NCBI RefSeq assembly: GCF_964019385.1
Contig: NC_088653.1
Span: 14,258,154 to 14,322,153 of the forward strand
Reading direction: 5' to 3'
From: Sycon ciliatum
Lineage: Eukaryota; Porifera; Calcarea; Leucosolenida; Sycettidae
DNA length: 64,000 nucleotides
Shown: positions 24,685 to 35,939 of the stretch, piece by piece
Layout of the letters: each line of letters begins with the position of its first letter
Position numbering within the stretch: position 1 is the stretch's first letter
Notes under the pieces: model-generated
Told to the model about the DNA's origin: nothing
The model's input: the letters and a program-made list of their open reading frames with translations, nothing else
The model's database searches: none
Program-made: the position numbers and the translations under genes

Positions 24685-25510
24685 AATCTTATTTAGCAAA
24701 GATCGTCGCTTTCCCTCCGCTAGTCTTTACGAAATTGCCAAGATCAGTCCCCTTTCCACTCGACATAAGTACCACCTCTGTGTTCTCATACATAAAATGT
24801 TACTAAATAAAATACCCTTGCATATGCAGGCTTATAATTGGTTCTCCGAAACACGGAATACCCGGAACTCACTCAGTCTCCCACGCGCTGCCTCCACCCT
24901 ATTCACTAGATCCCCGATCTTTGCTGGTTATGTGTTTTGGGCAACATTACCAACGCAGGCCAAGACCAGCACGTCGATGGATAATTTTGTTGCTAAAATC
25001 TCTGCTCAATTATAGGTTTCATGTATATCCTGCTGGTCTGTCTCTTCCTTTGCCTTCTTTGCCTCTTATTTGTATTCTTTTATCTGTTTTACTGCTGTGG
25101 TTGGCTTTCACCCTTGTCTCAGTTTTACTGGCCGTCATCATGATGTGCCATGAGATAATGATATAAATACAAATACAAAAAACATCCATAAAAGGCATTT
25201 CTGAACGCATTTTGTCCATAACATTGATATTTTTTTCCTCATTTTCTTCAGAATATTTGAATTACATGTATATGCTGGCTTAATTCCAATATTCCCTTTC
25301 TCGCTCAATATGCCATAATATTATATGAACTGTCTCACAAAATATGCGGAAATATGCGCAAGCATATTTGGTCGAGGCCTAATCGAACATGAGTTATGTG
25401 CCAATCGCCTGCTGTTTTACATTTACTTTTTACTTTTATTTATTTTCGTTTTCCTCCCTGCCCGCTCTTAGTCCATCAGCCAAGAACTCAGAAGTCGTCA
25501 AATTCAAGCA

Positions 25511-26948
25511 CCCTGTTGCACTTAGAAATCGAATACTTGATTTTGGCCTCAATGGGGAGTTTAGGTACCCTGTACACCGAATCCGCAAATAAAAAGAGTA
25601 AACGACTTGCACGCTCTGCAGGGGGAAGCCGACAAAGTGACCATTTTTGGCATTTCATCGACAGCCATTGTTGTGACCTAAACCCAATCTCCAATCAGTG
25701 CCATGCGCGTTTCAGGAATGAACTTTCAGATTTTTGTGAATTACGGGAAAAATCTTGCAAATCGAGAAGATTTGCAGTGTAAACCATTGCAGTTTCCGTA
25801 TTACACGTGTGCCTGGATTTAAATTACAATAAAATTGTTGTTCGCCTACTTGTAGAGTGTTGTTCCATTACACATCTCTTTCACTGTTCTATTTAATTGA
25901 GCATCCGAATACATACCTTCAGGAAGATTACAATGAGCTAGTATTGAACATCATCCACCTTCGGGTTTCCGAAGTATGCACCCCGAGTCATGTCAAGCAG
26001 GTTTGAAGCGTAGTTTTTACTGTTTGGCAAAAGTGATCTACGCTTCCACCCTGAATGGAATCACCCCGGGAAGGTCCTGATCCCTGGAAAAATAAGGAAC
26101 GTGGAGAGCTAAAAGTAAGGAATCTGCGGCGATGGATGTTGTACATCGAGTGAATGCCCTGCAGTTCTCTTCTCCATTACGACCAACTAGCAAACGCCAT
26201 GGCTCTGGATGCTGACAGCAAACAGTTGAAATAAAGGCAAGGCTGCTTTGAACATGTTGCAACCAGGTAGTAGTAGTAGAGTTACAGTTGTACTACTTCG
26301 AAGTACTATCTACCACACTCGAGATCACCCAAAGAATAAAGCGATTGAATTCAAAATCAAAAAAAATTTTGGGGATCGTCTGAAGCATATTCAAGCGAAG
26401 TACAGTCGGGCTTGATGACTGATCAAAGCCCTCGGGCTGGTCCCTTGGGCTTTGATCAGCCATCAATCCCTCTGTACCTCGCTTGATTATCTTCTTCATA
26501 CCATTGTAGTTGCAAACGAGTAACTACAACAATTGCAGTACTATAATAAGGTAGTTTTTTGAATTAGTTATTAAATGGTGAGCATCTTCATCTTCTTCCC
26601 GGTGCGCATGTACACATATTTTTTAATCTGTACGTGCTCCAAGCCAACTCACCTCTGCTCAAATCGACGGCGATTTATTTCGCGATTTTAGGTCGATCGC
26701 CACGGAAAACCACACCAAACGTTGACAAAACTTCACGCTTTTCACTGAAGACGCATTGGATGTCATGATAAAACGGATGGAAAACCTCGTAATGGCTGAT
26801 GAAGAAGAAGAAATTTGTCGAACTTCCAAGGCGCACTGCAAAAGGAGTGCAAGAGTTTCGCCAGGGAAAGTAGGCAGGTCGGATTCAGTGATGCTTTTGC
26901 TGTCGATTGATGTCAGTTCCAGGTGTTCGATTTGTAAGTGCAACAGGG
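25511..26948. mobile_element. long-TIR DNA element (~1.44 kb)
   Basis: The left end CCCTGTTGCACTTAGAAATC matches the inverse of the right end (26920-26948) at 26 of 29 positions, and weaker inverted similarity (ccgaatcc, cttgcac, tcgacaaa, catc..cagccatt) continues for about 200 bp inward. No transposase is recognised inside and no clear target duplication is seen. An internal hairpin at 26391-26486 has arms around gggctttgatcag. Confidence 0.55.
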
Positions 26949-27043
26949 GACTCACTTTGGCACCACTGGCTGATGGACTATCTGCCTGTCTTCTGGCACG
27001 TGCGAATACGTGGACTTACTGTTGACGTAAACGCTGACGTGCG

Positions 27044-27075
<32 letters not shown>

Positions 27076-27077
<2 letters not shown>

Positions 27078-27420
27078 GGGAGGTTCTGCTATACGTGAAA
27101 CGTAGAGAAATCACGTAGAGAGCAGGTGTCTGGGTTAGAGTCTACGGCTTCGCGTGTTTTGGCTCCAGATTGCTACGCGGAGATGGGGTTCTCTACGTTG
27201 TGGCGCACGCAGAGAAAATGCGTACGGATTTGCTGGGTATCGATCAACTGCATGCAGAAAACTGCCAAATATGGAAGGGGAAATTCCCAGTACACATTCC
27301 ACGTGACTTCTCTAGGTGAAACGTAGAGCAGAACAGCATTTCTTTACGTTACGGGAACGCGAAGAAAGTTCGCGTGATTCTTTGCGTCGCGTTCCCAAAA
27401 CGTAGAGCAGAACCTCCCTA
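27076..27420. mobile_element. MITE inserted in an ATA microsatellite
   Basis: The ends TAGGGAGGTTCTGCT and AGCAGAACCTCCCTA are exact 15-bp inverses. The interior is rich in the phrase acgtagag on both strands. The element splits an (ATA)n tract that resumes as gtaataat at 27421. The TA at each terminus fits a TA-target element, but the repeat context hides the duplication. Confidence 0.65.
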
Positions 27421-27824
27421 GTAATAATATCATTACATCCGATATTATTGGTTGGGACGGGGAATATAGTGATATTTGTACTGGATAAAATACGTTTTGC
27501 TTTTGATATTTCGTACCAATATCACTGTAGCCGATATATTCTTATATCCGATCACTCTATAGCCGATACGGACTGTAATACTTTTCGCACATTCTCTGCG
27601 CCACAATTATGCCCCACCACACTCTCGCTGCATATGATTGATTGATTTTATTTTACTTCGCAAGTTCAAACGGGTTCCTGGCCCAGTTATATGAAAGCGA
27701 AGGATAGAATTTGCCAAAATCCTAATGAGCAACAGCATAGGCAATGTTATCATAGAAGTGGAGTACTATGCGAGCGAGAATACTGAGAAGAAAAGGAACA
27801 TGTCAAAACCTGACGAAACCCAAC

Positions 27825-28202
27825 CTATTCCAGGCATACATAAGGAAGGCAGGCTAGCTTAAAATCTTGCAATCTGGATACGGTGCGCACCTCTCTAGGC
27901 AAACTGTTCCACAGCAATGCTCCTGCGGTGGCGAATCTCGTTTGGCCACACCGACTGCGAGCTGGCTGGCTGAGCAGACCATTGGCATGCTGATGACGCG
28001 TACTTCTGCCGCTGCATGCTGCTGGTTTGAGAAGCTGGGCTAGAGCAAGGCTAGTGGAGTCATTTAGACACCGCCAGATGAAGATCAGGAGCTTTTGTTT
28101 AAAAAGTTCAGTGACGCGGTAAATCGAGTTGGCAGCCAGGAGGGGCTGCATCTCGGAACATGGCGGGCTGCCATCAATGCATCGGATCGCCCGGTTTTGC
28201 AT
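27825..28202 (-). pseudogene. LINE ORF2 C-terminal fragment
   Basis: The minus-strand frame of 125 codons begins MQNRAIRCIDGSPP and ends TAGALLWNSLPREVRTV followed by LQDFKLACLPYV. This is the C-terminal region of CR1/L2/Jockey-like proteins, following the palm domain. It is open but lacks all catalytic blocks, so it is a 5'-truncated copy. Confidence 0.65.
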
Positions 28203-28590
28203 GGCTTGCAGACGCTGAAGTTAGGTCACGCGGAAGGCTGCAGAGAAGCAGCAGGCACCATAATATCATACTGCTAGCAACGTGCAACCTTCGTATAATT
28301 TACATCGCTCTCGTACTTGGCACTTGCCAACTCGCGGACTGATCACTGTCTTCATTCTCCCCTGTAGAAGGCCCTTCATTACTTTAATTGCTCGCCCACC
28401 CAGCTTCGCGAAATCCCTTCTCGTACTCTCTTCAAATCTCAGATATCCCTCCTGTTGCACAACTCTGTATGCTCGTGTAGCGACCCCCCCCCCCCTGCCC
28501 GTACACTTAAGTACGGTAGTCATTAATCCCTAGGCTCTGCCCACCCAATTCGTCCCCACTCTTTCTCCTTTCTTACACTAGTATCAAGAT

Positions 28591-28877
28591 TAAGAGTACA
28601 TAACCCCCCAGAGTGTGCAACGCCGATCCAGCTCTGCATAGGCATGTAGGGTCTTGGTCGAGCGGAATCGGATCTTCTGATGTCATGCGTACACTCCACA
28701 CCAGCGCAAAGCCGGTCTCGAGGCAGGGTACCATTGTTTTTGATCCAAGAGTACCCGCGACTCCCCGGGTTCCCCTCGGATGTGTACGGTATTATAACGC
28801 AAAGATCCGATTCCGCTCGACCAAGACCCTATGCAGAGCTGGATCAGGCGTTGCACACTCTGGGGGGTTATGTACCC
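28591..28877. mobile_element. palindromic MITE, family P, copy 2
   Basis: Same arms as the copy at 2861-3154: outer ends around gagtacataacccc and its inverse, inner arms cagctctgcatagg and ccctatgcagagctg. The frames on both strands mirror those in copy 1. The right end abuts a family T retroposon tail (28888-28922). No exact target duplication was found here. Confidence 0.7.
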
Positions 28878-28924
28878 TTGCTATTATCTCTTATTGGCCA
28901 CTGGCTATCGTGAGAATAAAGATT

Positions 28925-29970
28925 TGAAACTCCCTGCTTGGAAGGTTCTAAGTTATAAAAATAATACAAGTTACACAAGGAGGGAACTGATGAGTAACTG
29001 GTGGTGTTAGTGGGTAGCGTGATAGCGTGACTTGTGTCTTTTTGGTCCTGAGCCTGGCGGTTCAGATGCAACAAGTCCCGATAGGTCCCGGTATGGAGTC
29101 GACAGCCTGGCCGAGCATGGCACACCGGCTGCAAAACATGTACATGTATACTCAGTGATTTCTTGTTAAAATCTCAGAATTCGGCCAAATTTTCTGAAAG
29201 GGCTACTTTTCGCCGAATTTTTCGGCCGGCCGATTTGGGAAAGGCCTATTGGCGATCGCCACCACCCCCCCCCCCCCCCCCATATTGGCCTATATTCCCT
29301 GGCCACGGGAAGGTGAAATGAATAAGTGTGAATATTGGCAGACTGTGTTGGATGCGCACGATTTTTAGCACTCCAGGGAACATGAAATACAGCGAGAGGT
29401 GTTTAATTAACTGTTAGCATAGAAATTACAAGTTTACGTAGAGTAGGTCAATATCAGATAGGGCTCTCTCGAATTAATTGGCAGCAGTTATCGATCTTAC
29501 ATCAGCATGGAGAGTATGTTATGCAATACTGCCCTGAAACATCATACTCGAACGACCAGCAGTTCTGCGAAGGGTATTGACTTGGACCAATTTGGAAACT
29601 TGCCACCTAGTGATGCGCAGATCATTCTGCACGGTGTCTGGAGCAGTTGTTGTAAGAGTTGCTGTGGGATGTAGGAGTAGGTGACAATATCCATTGTTAT
29701 ACTGAGCTTGTATACAAACTCCCATCTCTCCCCACACAACACTCCAGACTTGTATTTTGCATATAACAGGTACTTCGATGACACCACTAAGGAGGTATAT
29801 ACACCACTGAGGAAAACCATCGGAAATAAACTCACTGAGGAGCTTTCTTTCTCTAAAAAGGAGTGTATATAGCTTTCTCTCTAAAGCTATATTCACTCCT
29901 TTTTAGGGAAAGAAAGCTACATTCACTCCTTTTTGCTCTTGCGCTTGCGCATGGAGAGGTATAAATATAA
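28925..29970. other. no gene; repeat fragments
   Basis: Contains a short piece of the 21.5/39.5 kb dispersed family (28925-29040), a C-run at 29265-29281, and a small double hairpin at 29855-29935 built from three copies of cattcactcctttt-like sequence in both orientations. The minus-strand frames at 29519-29896 have no recognisable domain. Confidence 0.4.
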
Positions 29971-29974
29971 TATT

Positions 29975-30095
29975 ATTATAACAAGGGACCTCGTGTATAT
30001 CGAGAAATATCGACCAGTTATAAAAACCTCGGCTTCGCCTCGGTTTTTATAGTGGTCTATATTTCTCGATATACACTCGGTCCCTTGTTATAATA
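29975..30095. mobile_element. hairpin MITE (~120 bp)
   Basis: A near-perfect palindrome. The left arm ataacaagggacc...tatatcgagaaatat is mirrored on the right, with a loop around ggcttcgcc. It sits in TATA-rich DNA, consistent with a TA-target miniature element. A transcript would form a long stem, but nothing shows it is transcribed. Confidence 0.6.
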
Positions 30096-30227
30096 TATAC
30101 ATATAATCAACTGGTTAGGTTATATTATATACATACAGCGCTGTAGAATTTTCTGAATGTATGTGTGTGCCAGGCCGACAATACTTAGAAGTGCCAGAAG
30201 CGGTGCGGTGGGGGTGAGAAAGCGCTG

Positions 30228-30450
30228 TTGCAAGGTTGCACGAATGCCGGCTTTGAACATCTTCTCCAGACGTCCAAGCAGCTTGGCAGAAGGCCCAGGA
30301 AGAAAGCTATTCGAACCATATCATATCTGAGAGAGTACCATACTGAGGAACTAAGCGCCTCTTGCACGCAAACTAAGTCCTTGACCATGCCTCCAGAGCT
30401 GACCAATGGTCCTAGCAGTCTTGCGGCTCGGGTGTGCAACGTGGGGTTTC
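30228..30450 (+). pseudogene. possible degenerate lectin-like exon
   Basis: The frame reads HLLQTSKQLGRRPRKKAI, then a helix-like stretch and AARVCNV. Compared with exon F (FCKTQLGRVVNTREMD ... EVCVFD) the helix-to-end order is similar, but cysteines 1-3 are absent and the donor is unclear. The last 65 bp (cctccagagctgaccaatgg onward) is repeated at 33522-33588. This may be a dead relative of the array or unrelated repeat sequence. Confidence 0.25.
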
Positions 30451-30499
30451 CAGGACCGTTCATCATCGAGTATTACCACGAAATACGTAGCTGAATGTG

Positions 30500-31110
30500 T
30501 GTCAGCATGGCAGAACACCTCATGCTGCGTGTCATCTGCGCCAAGCTAGCAAGGAGCTTTTAAATGACCAGAAGCTGAGTTTTTGCTGCATTCTGCGGCA
30601 ATCCAATGTCTTCGAGGCATGTGTGCCCAGGGGAGCGGTTTGTATATGGATGATGTGTATGCACGTCGTGTGAGTGGCCTATAACGGGCCTCTTTCCCCT
30701 TAGGCTCAATACTATACATAAGCTGCGGCCCATTTTATGGGCGAGAAAGCTAACATGCGCGTACATTCGCGGGCCTGTCATGCTCGACCGGACTGTTGAC
30801 GCCAAATCGGGACTTTTGCACGCGCAGTAGTGCCGTCAGAGGTACCTTGCTGCATCTGAACGGCCAGCGTCCTCCGTTGTCGACTAACTGCTTCTACTGA
30901 TACACATGAAACAAGAATTTGCCAACTGCTACTGTTCAGTAGAGATCAAGTAATCGTTGCTGTTTCAAGAATACAACTAATACGTCTATTGGAAGAGCGG
31001 AAGAAAGTCTTGCCGAGCCATACCTGCAGGTGAGTAATACATAAGGATGTCCGTTGCTAGACCCTTAACCTGTTAATACCTCACCAGTGTTAGACTCCTG
31101 CACGCCAATT
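30500..31110. other. no gene seen
   Basis: Unique-looking sequence with no supported exon, RNA gene or repeat ends. Confidence 0.4.
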
Positions 31111-31113
31111 CTC

Positions 31114-31380
31114 TTAACCCTTTACTGTCCGATTAAAATGTATACAAGCCCACGCAACCACAAAATCTGAAACTAGAATTAGACGTAACTTTGGTTTGAA
31201 TTTGACGATTTCCACGATCTTGGGCATCCTGGAAAGGTCTTGACGAGACGAACGCAATGAGCCCACACTCGGTGCTACAGGATGCACTGGTCCACGGCTG
31301 CAAGCCAGGGAACGCGCACCAGCGCTGAGCTCACGCTCGAGATCGATCTCAATCCACCATGTCACCCCTGTTGCTCTTAA
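31114..31380. mobile_element. TTAA MITE family Q, truncated copy
   Basis: Begins TTAACCCTTTACTGTCC and shares interior phrases (gtaactttggttt, cgatcttgggc, atgagcccacact) with the copy at 24061-24684. The expected inverted right end is missing. Instead a second left end (TTAACCCTTTACCG) starts at 31377, so two copies seem to be joined head to tail and truncated. Confidence 0.55.
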
Positions 31381-31415
31381 CCCTTTACCGTTTGTACGTT
31401 CAAATTTCGTAAAAC

Positions 31416-32164
31416 TTAAGGCTAGTTCACATTCGACGCAATGCCGACGGTACGGGACGTAAGGGCTTGTCGGGAGGGCTGGGGTGAGCTGTAAATTCCA
31501 GTACGATTCGTACAACACGACATGCAGCAGTCGATGCGACGTTCACCGTCGAACGGCGCGAGTCATAAGGCACGGTCCGTGACGGGTTGACTTTTGGACC
31601 TAATTTCTCGTTTTTCGGGACTTCTTTTCAATTATTTCTCCTTGAAAGAAGCGGAATCAAGTTCACAATACCAGTTTTTCGTGAAGACCAAAAAAATTAG
31701 CCCTGAAAGTTGTGGCATTCAAATAATAGCCCCAGGAAATGATAGAATAGTTCGTCTGTCACGCTTCTGAACTATCCCTAAATACAATAAGTGACATGAG
31801 ATCTTATGTTGCTAAAATTCAACTCAAGTCGTGCTAGCCATTCTGTGAGTTATCATAGGAAGCGCAGTGTTCGAAATGCTAAGAAATTCCAATTACGAAT
31901 CGGGAGCAGTCGGCGCACGACGCCGTCTCCTGTTCATGCTCGAATTGCAGCCGTTTTGTACGCTTGCATCCCCGTCTACGCCCGTCTACGGTATGAAAAG
32001 TTGGATCGATCCAACTCTTCCCGTCGCTTCCCGATCTGTACGGTAGTACGGTTGCGTTCCCGTTCCTGGTGTTCACATTGGACGCCGTCAGACCGTCCCA
32101 TCGTTTCCCGTCGATCCTTACGTCGCGTCCCGTCGCGCGCAGTCAAATGTGAACTAGGCTTTAA
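31416..32164. mobile_element. TIR element with TTAA flanks (~0.74 kb)
   Basis: TTAA at 31416-31419 and 32161-32164 bounds ends GGCTAGTTCACATTCGAC and GTCAAATGTGAACTAGGC, imperfect inverted repeats. The subterminal regions on both sides repeat cgtcccgt/acgggacg motifs. No transposase inside. It lies within the second family Q left end, so it is younger than that fragment. Confidence 0.6.
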
Positions 32165-32997
32165 CTATATCGACCATTTTTTCCCTGTAAGATGAAAGTT
32201 GTCTGTGTTCCACTTATGGAGTCATTGGCCGGGGATAATTCGTGCCTGTACCTCGCCATCAGTTGTGCAGCCCATCTCTTCTTCTGAACGGGAAATTGAC
32301 AGACTAGGCTGGTCACACTGACTTTGGGCACGTTTCGAGAAGCAGAACAGGCTGTACGTGCAGCAGCTATCCGAAAAAGGAATCCTTTCAGCTCTTCCTC
32401 TGTCGACAACGGTGGGGACGAGGAGACGAAACTTGAACTTGTTTCAATAAAAGTTACGAAGAGGCAAAAGAGCGAAGCAAAAAGGTGATTATACTACTTG
32501 GAAGTACATGACATTGTATTCAGCGGAGGATTATTTCAGCAGGTAACATTATGCCTGCGTGAATCATCATCATCAGCAAAACAAAGCACAAACCTGAATA
32601 GATGGAAGGAAACGTGAATGGAGGTAGTGGTGGTGGGGGATGGGGGGAGGGGCAATCACACTCACCACACTCGCACTAAACTACTACATAAATAATTTGA
32701 GGGTATCCTTCCGTACACACAACACTGGGTTGCACAAGTGAATGAAGATTGCCTCTAAAATGTTAAGCTGCATATCATGAGTATGACGCGCACGGCACAA
32801 CACAGTGAAAGAAGAATCTGAGTATGAATGACAACGATCAGGGTGACCTACCAAATGCCTGTAAACTGCCGATTTCTTAACATCCAGCTCAGGCAATAGG
32901 TGGCTCCTTTGGAGTTTGTGGACAATTAGAAAAGTTGGAGATTTCAATAATGCTGTGATGTATGCTGTTGTTTGTGATTTTCAGACTGTCTAGCAAG

Positions 32998-33061
32998 ATG
33001 GCCCGGCAACTTGAGTTGACGGTAGTTATCTTCTTGATGTTCACCTCGTATCAATATGCTG
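32998..33061 (+). CDS. signal-peptide exon of a lectin-like gene
   Basis: ATG at 32998 opens a 64-bp coding piece encoding MARQLELTVVIFLMF then TSYQYA and one extra base, ending at a gtgagt donor (33062). It has a short N-terminal region, a hydrophobic core (LTVVIFLMF) and small residues at the end, as in secretory signal peptides. The phase-1 end matches the phase-1 starts of all seven lectin-like exons. An acceptor-like ttttcag lies just upstream (32978-32984), so a 5' UTR exon may precede it. The nearest compatible exon downstream is D (38823). No TATA box or other promoter can be pointed to. Confidence 0.55.
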
Positions 33062-34090
33062 GTGAGTTCAGGTCCTCCGTGCTTTGGAAGTGCTGGTTGG
33101 TTTCTCTTACATTCAAATACAGTAGAATGCCGATTATCGGAACGTCAGCTATCCCAGGATTAACTTGGAGACTTTCTGCAGCTTCCTCTGTTGAAAGTAG
33201 TTGCGTGTGCTCCTCTGTTCCCAAAGCATTGCAAAAACTGAACCAATTCTTACACGTACACCATTTTGGCAATGTCGCCCACCCCAGGTACGAATGAAAC
33301 AATGATGCCATGCAGATCAAACAAGAGCAGCTTTGCTCCAAAGTCCTATCGCCATAACAGCATGATCTCGGCCAATAAGAATAATGCAATTCAGCGAATT
33401 CAGTGGCAGAGGTGTAGGTGAGACATTCAACGCCAGCACCAAAACAAAATTAATAGTGAGAAGATAATCCCACCACATAAACACAATAATTTAAAAATAT
33501 TAGCAAGTGGAGTGGCAAAGGTCCTTGACCATGCCTCCAGAGCTGACCAATGGTCCTAGCAGTCCTGCGGCTCGGGTGTGCAATGTGGCAGAGGTGAGAT
33601 ATTTACCACCAAACCAAAGCATATAGTCACATTCAGTCATTGTTACCTTCCTAACACCTGTGTTCTCACCATCACCGTCTCACACCTCCTGCATGCATGC
33701 GGTAAGAGGGCATGTCAGTGAGGGAAGCTTTCCAACTGCATAATATTATGATATATTCAGTGATGACACCTCTGTGTTTATTCCATCATAATGATTGATA
33801 TTTGGGTCTCAACTAGCGAAAACTGCCCTTATGGTCAAAATTGCAAAATTCCTTTTGGTTAGAAACTCGTTGAAAGCACATCCACTGAAGGACCTCAGCC
33901 GAGAAAACGTCCAACATTCCGATTTAAGCATTTAAGCTGGGTCTGTACAGCAATATACAAGATGTACTCCAAATTGGTGCAATCTATGCATATGCTGCAT
34001 GAGTGCAATAAATATTCAGCATTTTAAAAGTAGGTGGCCAGCTTGACTATCTTTGAAATAGTGCAGTAAGCAGCTAGAATCACAAAGATT

Positions 34091-34491
34091 GGCTGTAGGT
34101 TCCAGAGGGAATGAACGACACATTCACAGCTGCATCCAGCATGGAGTCGTTCCGCAATCTCATCTTCCATTTCTTCTTCTGCAGCTGAAGACATCCGCAC
34201 GTAACGGCCGTCACTAGCGGCAGAGTCAGAGTTTATCTCAGATGACGACTCATCATCTACCGACTCTGACACATCATTGGCTACCTTGAGCCGCTTCAAT
34301 GCAGGAGATGACGGCTGCGATTCCGCTTCGCTGTTGACATCGATGTCGGAACCAGAGAACGTCTCATCCTCGCTCTGAACCTCAGCAGCTACCTTAGCAA
34401 CCACACCCGACCAGGCTCGTGCTGTACAAAATGACCGCCGTGCACCCTCTGCGAGCAGCTCTGGCGTCCGCAGCCATCGAGACCCGATCAA
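34091..34491 (-). pseudogene. relic of N-terminal region of a DUF7869-like transposase
   Basis: The minus-strand frame is rich in Asp, Glu and Ser (SEDETFSGSDIDV, ESVDDESSSEIN) and ends EIAERLHAGCSCECV. The intact gene at 43473-45512 has the same layout: an acidic serine-rich head, then EDIEARRVAGCPCAGSQNCF. The match is in composition and in the (E)-x-x-G-C-x-C motif, so homology is likely but weak. Confidence 0.35.
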
Positions 34492-35364
34492 GGAACACTA
34501 GAGTCGCCACTCGACACCATTTCAACTAATATCAAAACAATTCCTTGAAGCAAGGAGTTGAAGAAATAAAGAACTCGTCGCGTTGTTCCCAGTGCGATCA
34601 AAAAATCGTTGAACGTCACAAATCTACCTTTTTCTCGAAAAACAAATACAAAACCTCTAAGGATCGTTTTCACCCATTGCGGCTCATTTTAACAGTGCGG
34701 GTGGGACGTAATGGTTTCCCCCGACAACTGGGCCCGAATTCCTAACCGGACTGTTGTGGGTTTCAAAAGAATAGACATTAAATTTTAGACAATTTCGAAT
34801 AATTCAAATTTGGCTTGAGCTTTTCGGGAAATTTCTTCGGAATCTTGCTCAGGCAGCTGGCAGAAATTTTTCTCATATAAATTTCTAAGTGATCTGATAC
34901 CAGACGCCAGATTTCGAAAATTTTATGCACAAAGTGATAAGAAGTAGCGGCAAATTATCACAGATTTATGTGGCATAGATGCTGGCCTAATGTTTTTTTG
35001 AAACCAGAGGTCTGGACTTTTGACATCACTCTAGTCTAGTATCTTACTTTGGGCATGGGTATTTAATGTTAATGGTTAATATTCACTAAACGTGCATTAT
35101 ATGCTCTCTGTGTTGGTCAGCTTTGGCGAAAACTGCACCCCAAACATGTAAGTAGGATTATTCATGTGGTAGTGATGTGTGTGTGAACTTGAGCAAGAAT
35201 ACTCTTGTTGATTAGCTACCCCCAGTATAAATTCTGGCTTCGTTGTTGTTCTCGCTCATTCCCATGTAGCCACTGATGAAAATCGGTGAGCAGCTTCTGG
35301 TAGAATGAACTTGACGACCCAGTTGTTGTGGGCATAAATGTTTTGTTCGCCTTCCTCTATCTCT

Positions 35365-35526
35365 AAATGGAAAACCTTACACACACATCACTGACTCTTC
35401 AATCCAAGTGGTCTTTTCGCTGCAAATTAAAATAATTCTCAATCGATTGAGAATTATTTTGATTTGCAGCGAAAAGACCACTTGGATAGAAGAGTAGGTG
35501 ATGCATGTGTGTAAGGTTTTCCATTT
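35365..35526. mobile_element. hairpin element (~160 bp palindrome)
   Basis: A nearly perfect inverted repeat centred on atcgat at about 35446. The outer arms are aaatggaaaacctta and its inverse, the inner arms agaccacttgga and its inverse. It directly abuts the TTAA MITE that starts at 35525. Miniature foldback element or hairpin, no coding capacity. Confidence 0.65.
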
Positions 35527-35777
35527 AACCCTGTCACTACCAGCCATTCAAATATCGATCCATGTGGATCGATGCAATAGGCGATCACTAAATATTTCGT
35601 CACACGCTCAAATATTGTCGGATTATTACAAATGATGTCCCTACGTCTTCAGAAAGACCTTGACTATCGACTGCAACTATCACTTTCACTCCTTGGTCGA
35701 TAATTGGCGCACGACGAAGTATTTTGTAGACTGTGAATTGACTCAATTGTGAAAATGTTGGGTAGTGAAAGGGTTAA
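35525..35777. mobile_element. TTAA MITE (~250 bp)
   Basis: TTAA at 35525-35528 and 35774-35777 encloses ends CCCTGTCACTACC and GGTAGTGAAAGGG, which pair at 11 of 13 positions. This is a short piggyBac-like element with no coding capacity. Confidence 0.7.
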
Positions 35778-35939
35778 TGAAGCGACTGCAGTGGAGCTTG
35801 CGCACATTAAGAAATGTTTTACCTCTATCTCTCTCTCTCTCTCTCTCTCTCAATATAATATAATATATCCTGCGCAATCTGAGAGTCTGCTGCGCAATCT
35901 GAGAATTCCCAGATTGTTCAAATTTTGGGTGCAATCTGG

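Larger units (their letters stand above)
21700..25180 (+). mobile_element. non-LTR retrotransposon (CR1/Jockey-like), EN + RT, decayed
   Basis: The element starts within an endonuclease domain (LLLGDVNAKNSAWLP around 21754-21800; G-D-x-N-A is the APE signature). It continues through LDLLVTNKP and GTSDHL (22100-22175), then a linker and the reverse transcriptase. It ends near 25180 with an ATACAAATACAAA tail. Frame changes occur near 21800-22040, 22600 and 22930. A TTAA MITE sits inside the reverse-transcriptase C-terminal coding region at 24061-24684. The copy is not functional. Confidence 0.8.

Noticed and set aside
26793..26820. Hammerhead-like string CTGATGAAGAAGAAGAAA
   Set aside because: Low-complexity GAA repeat with no stem II pairing.
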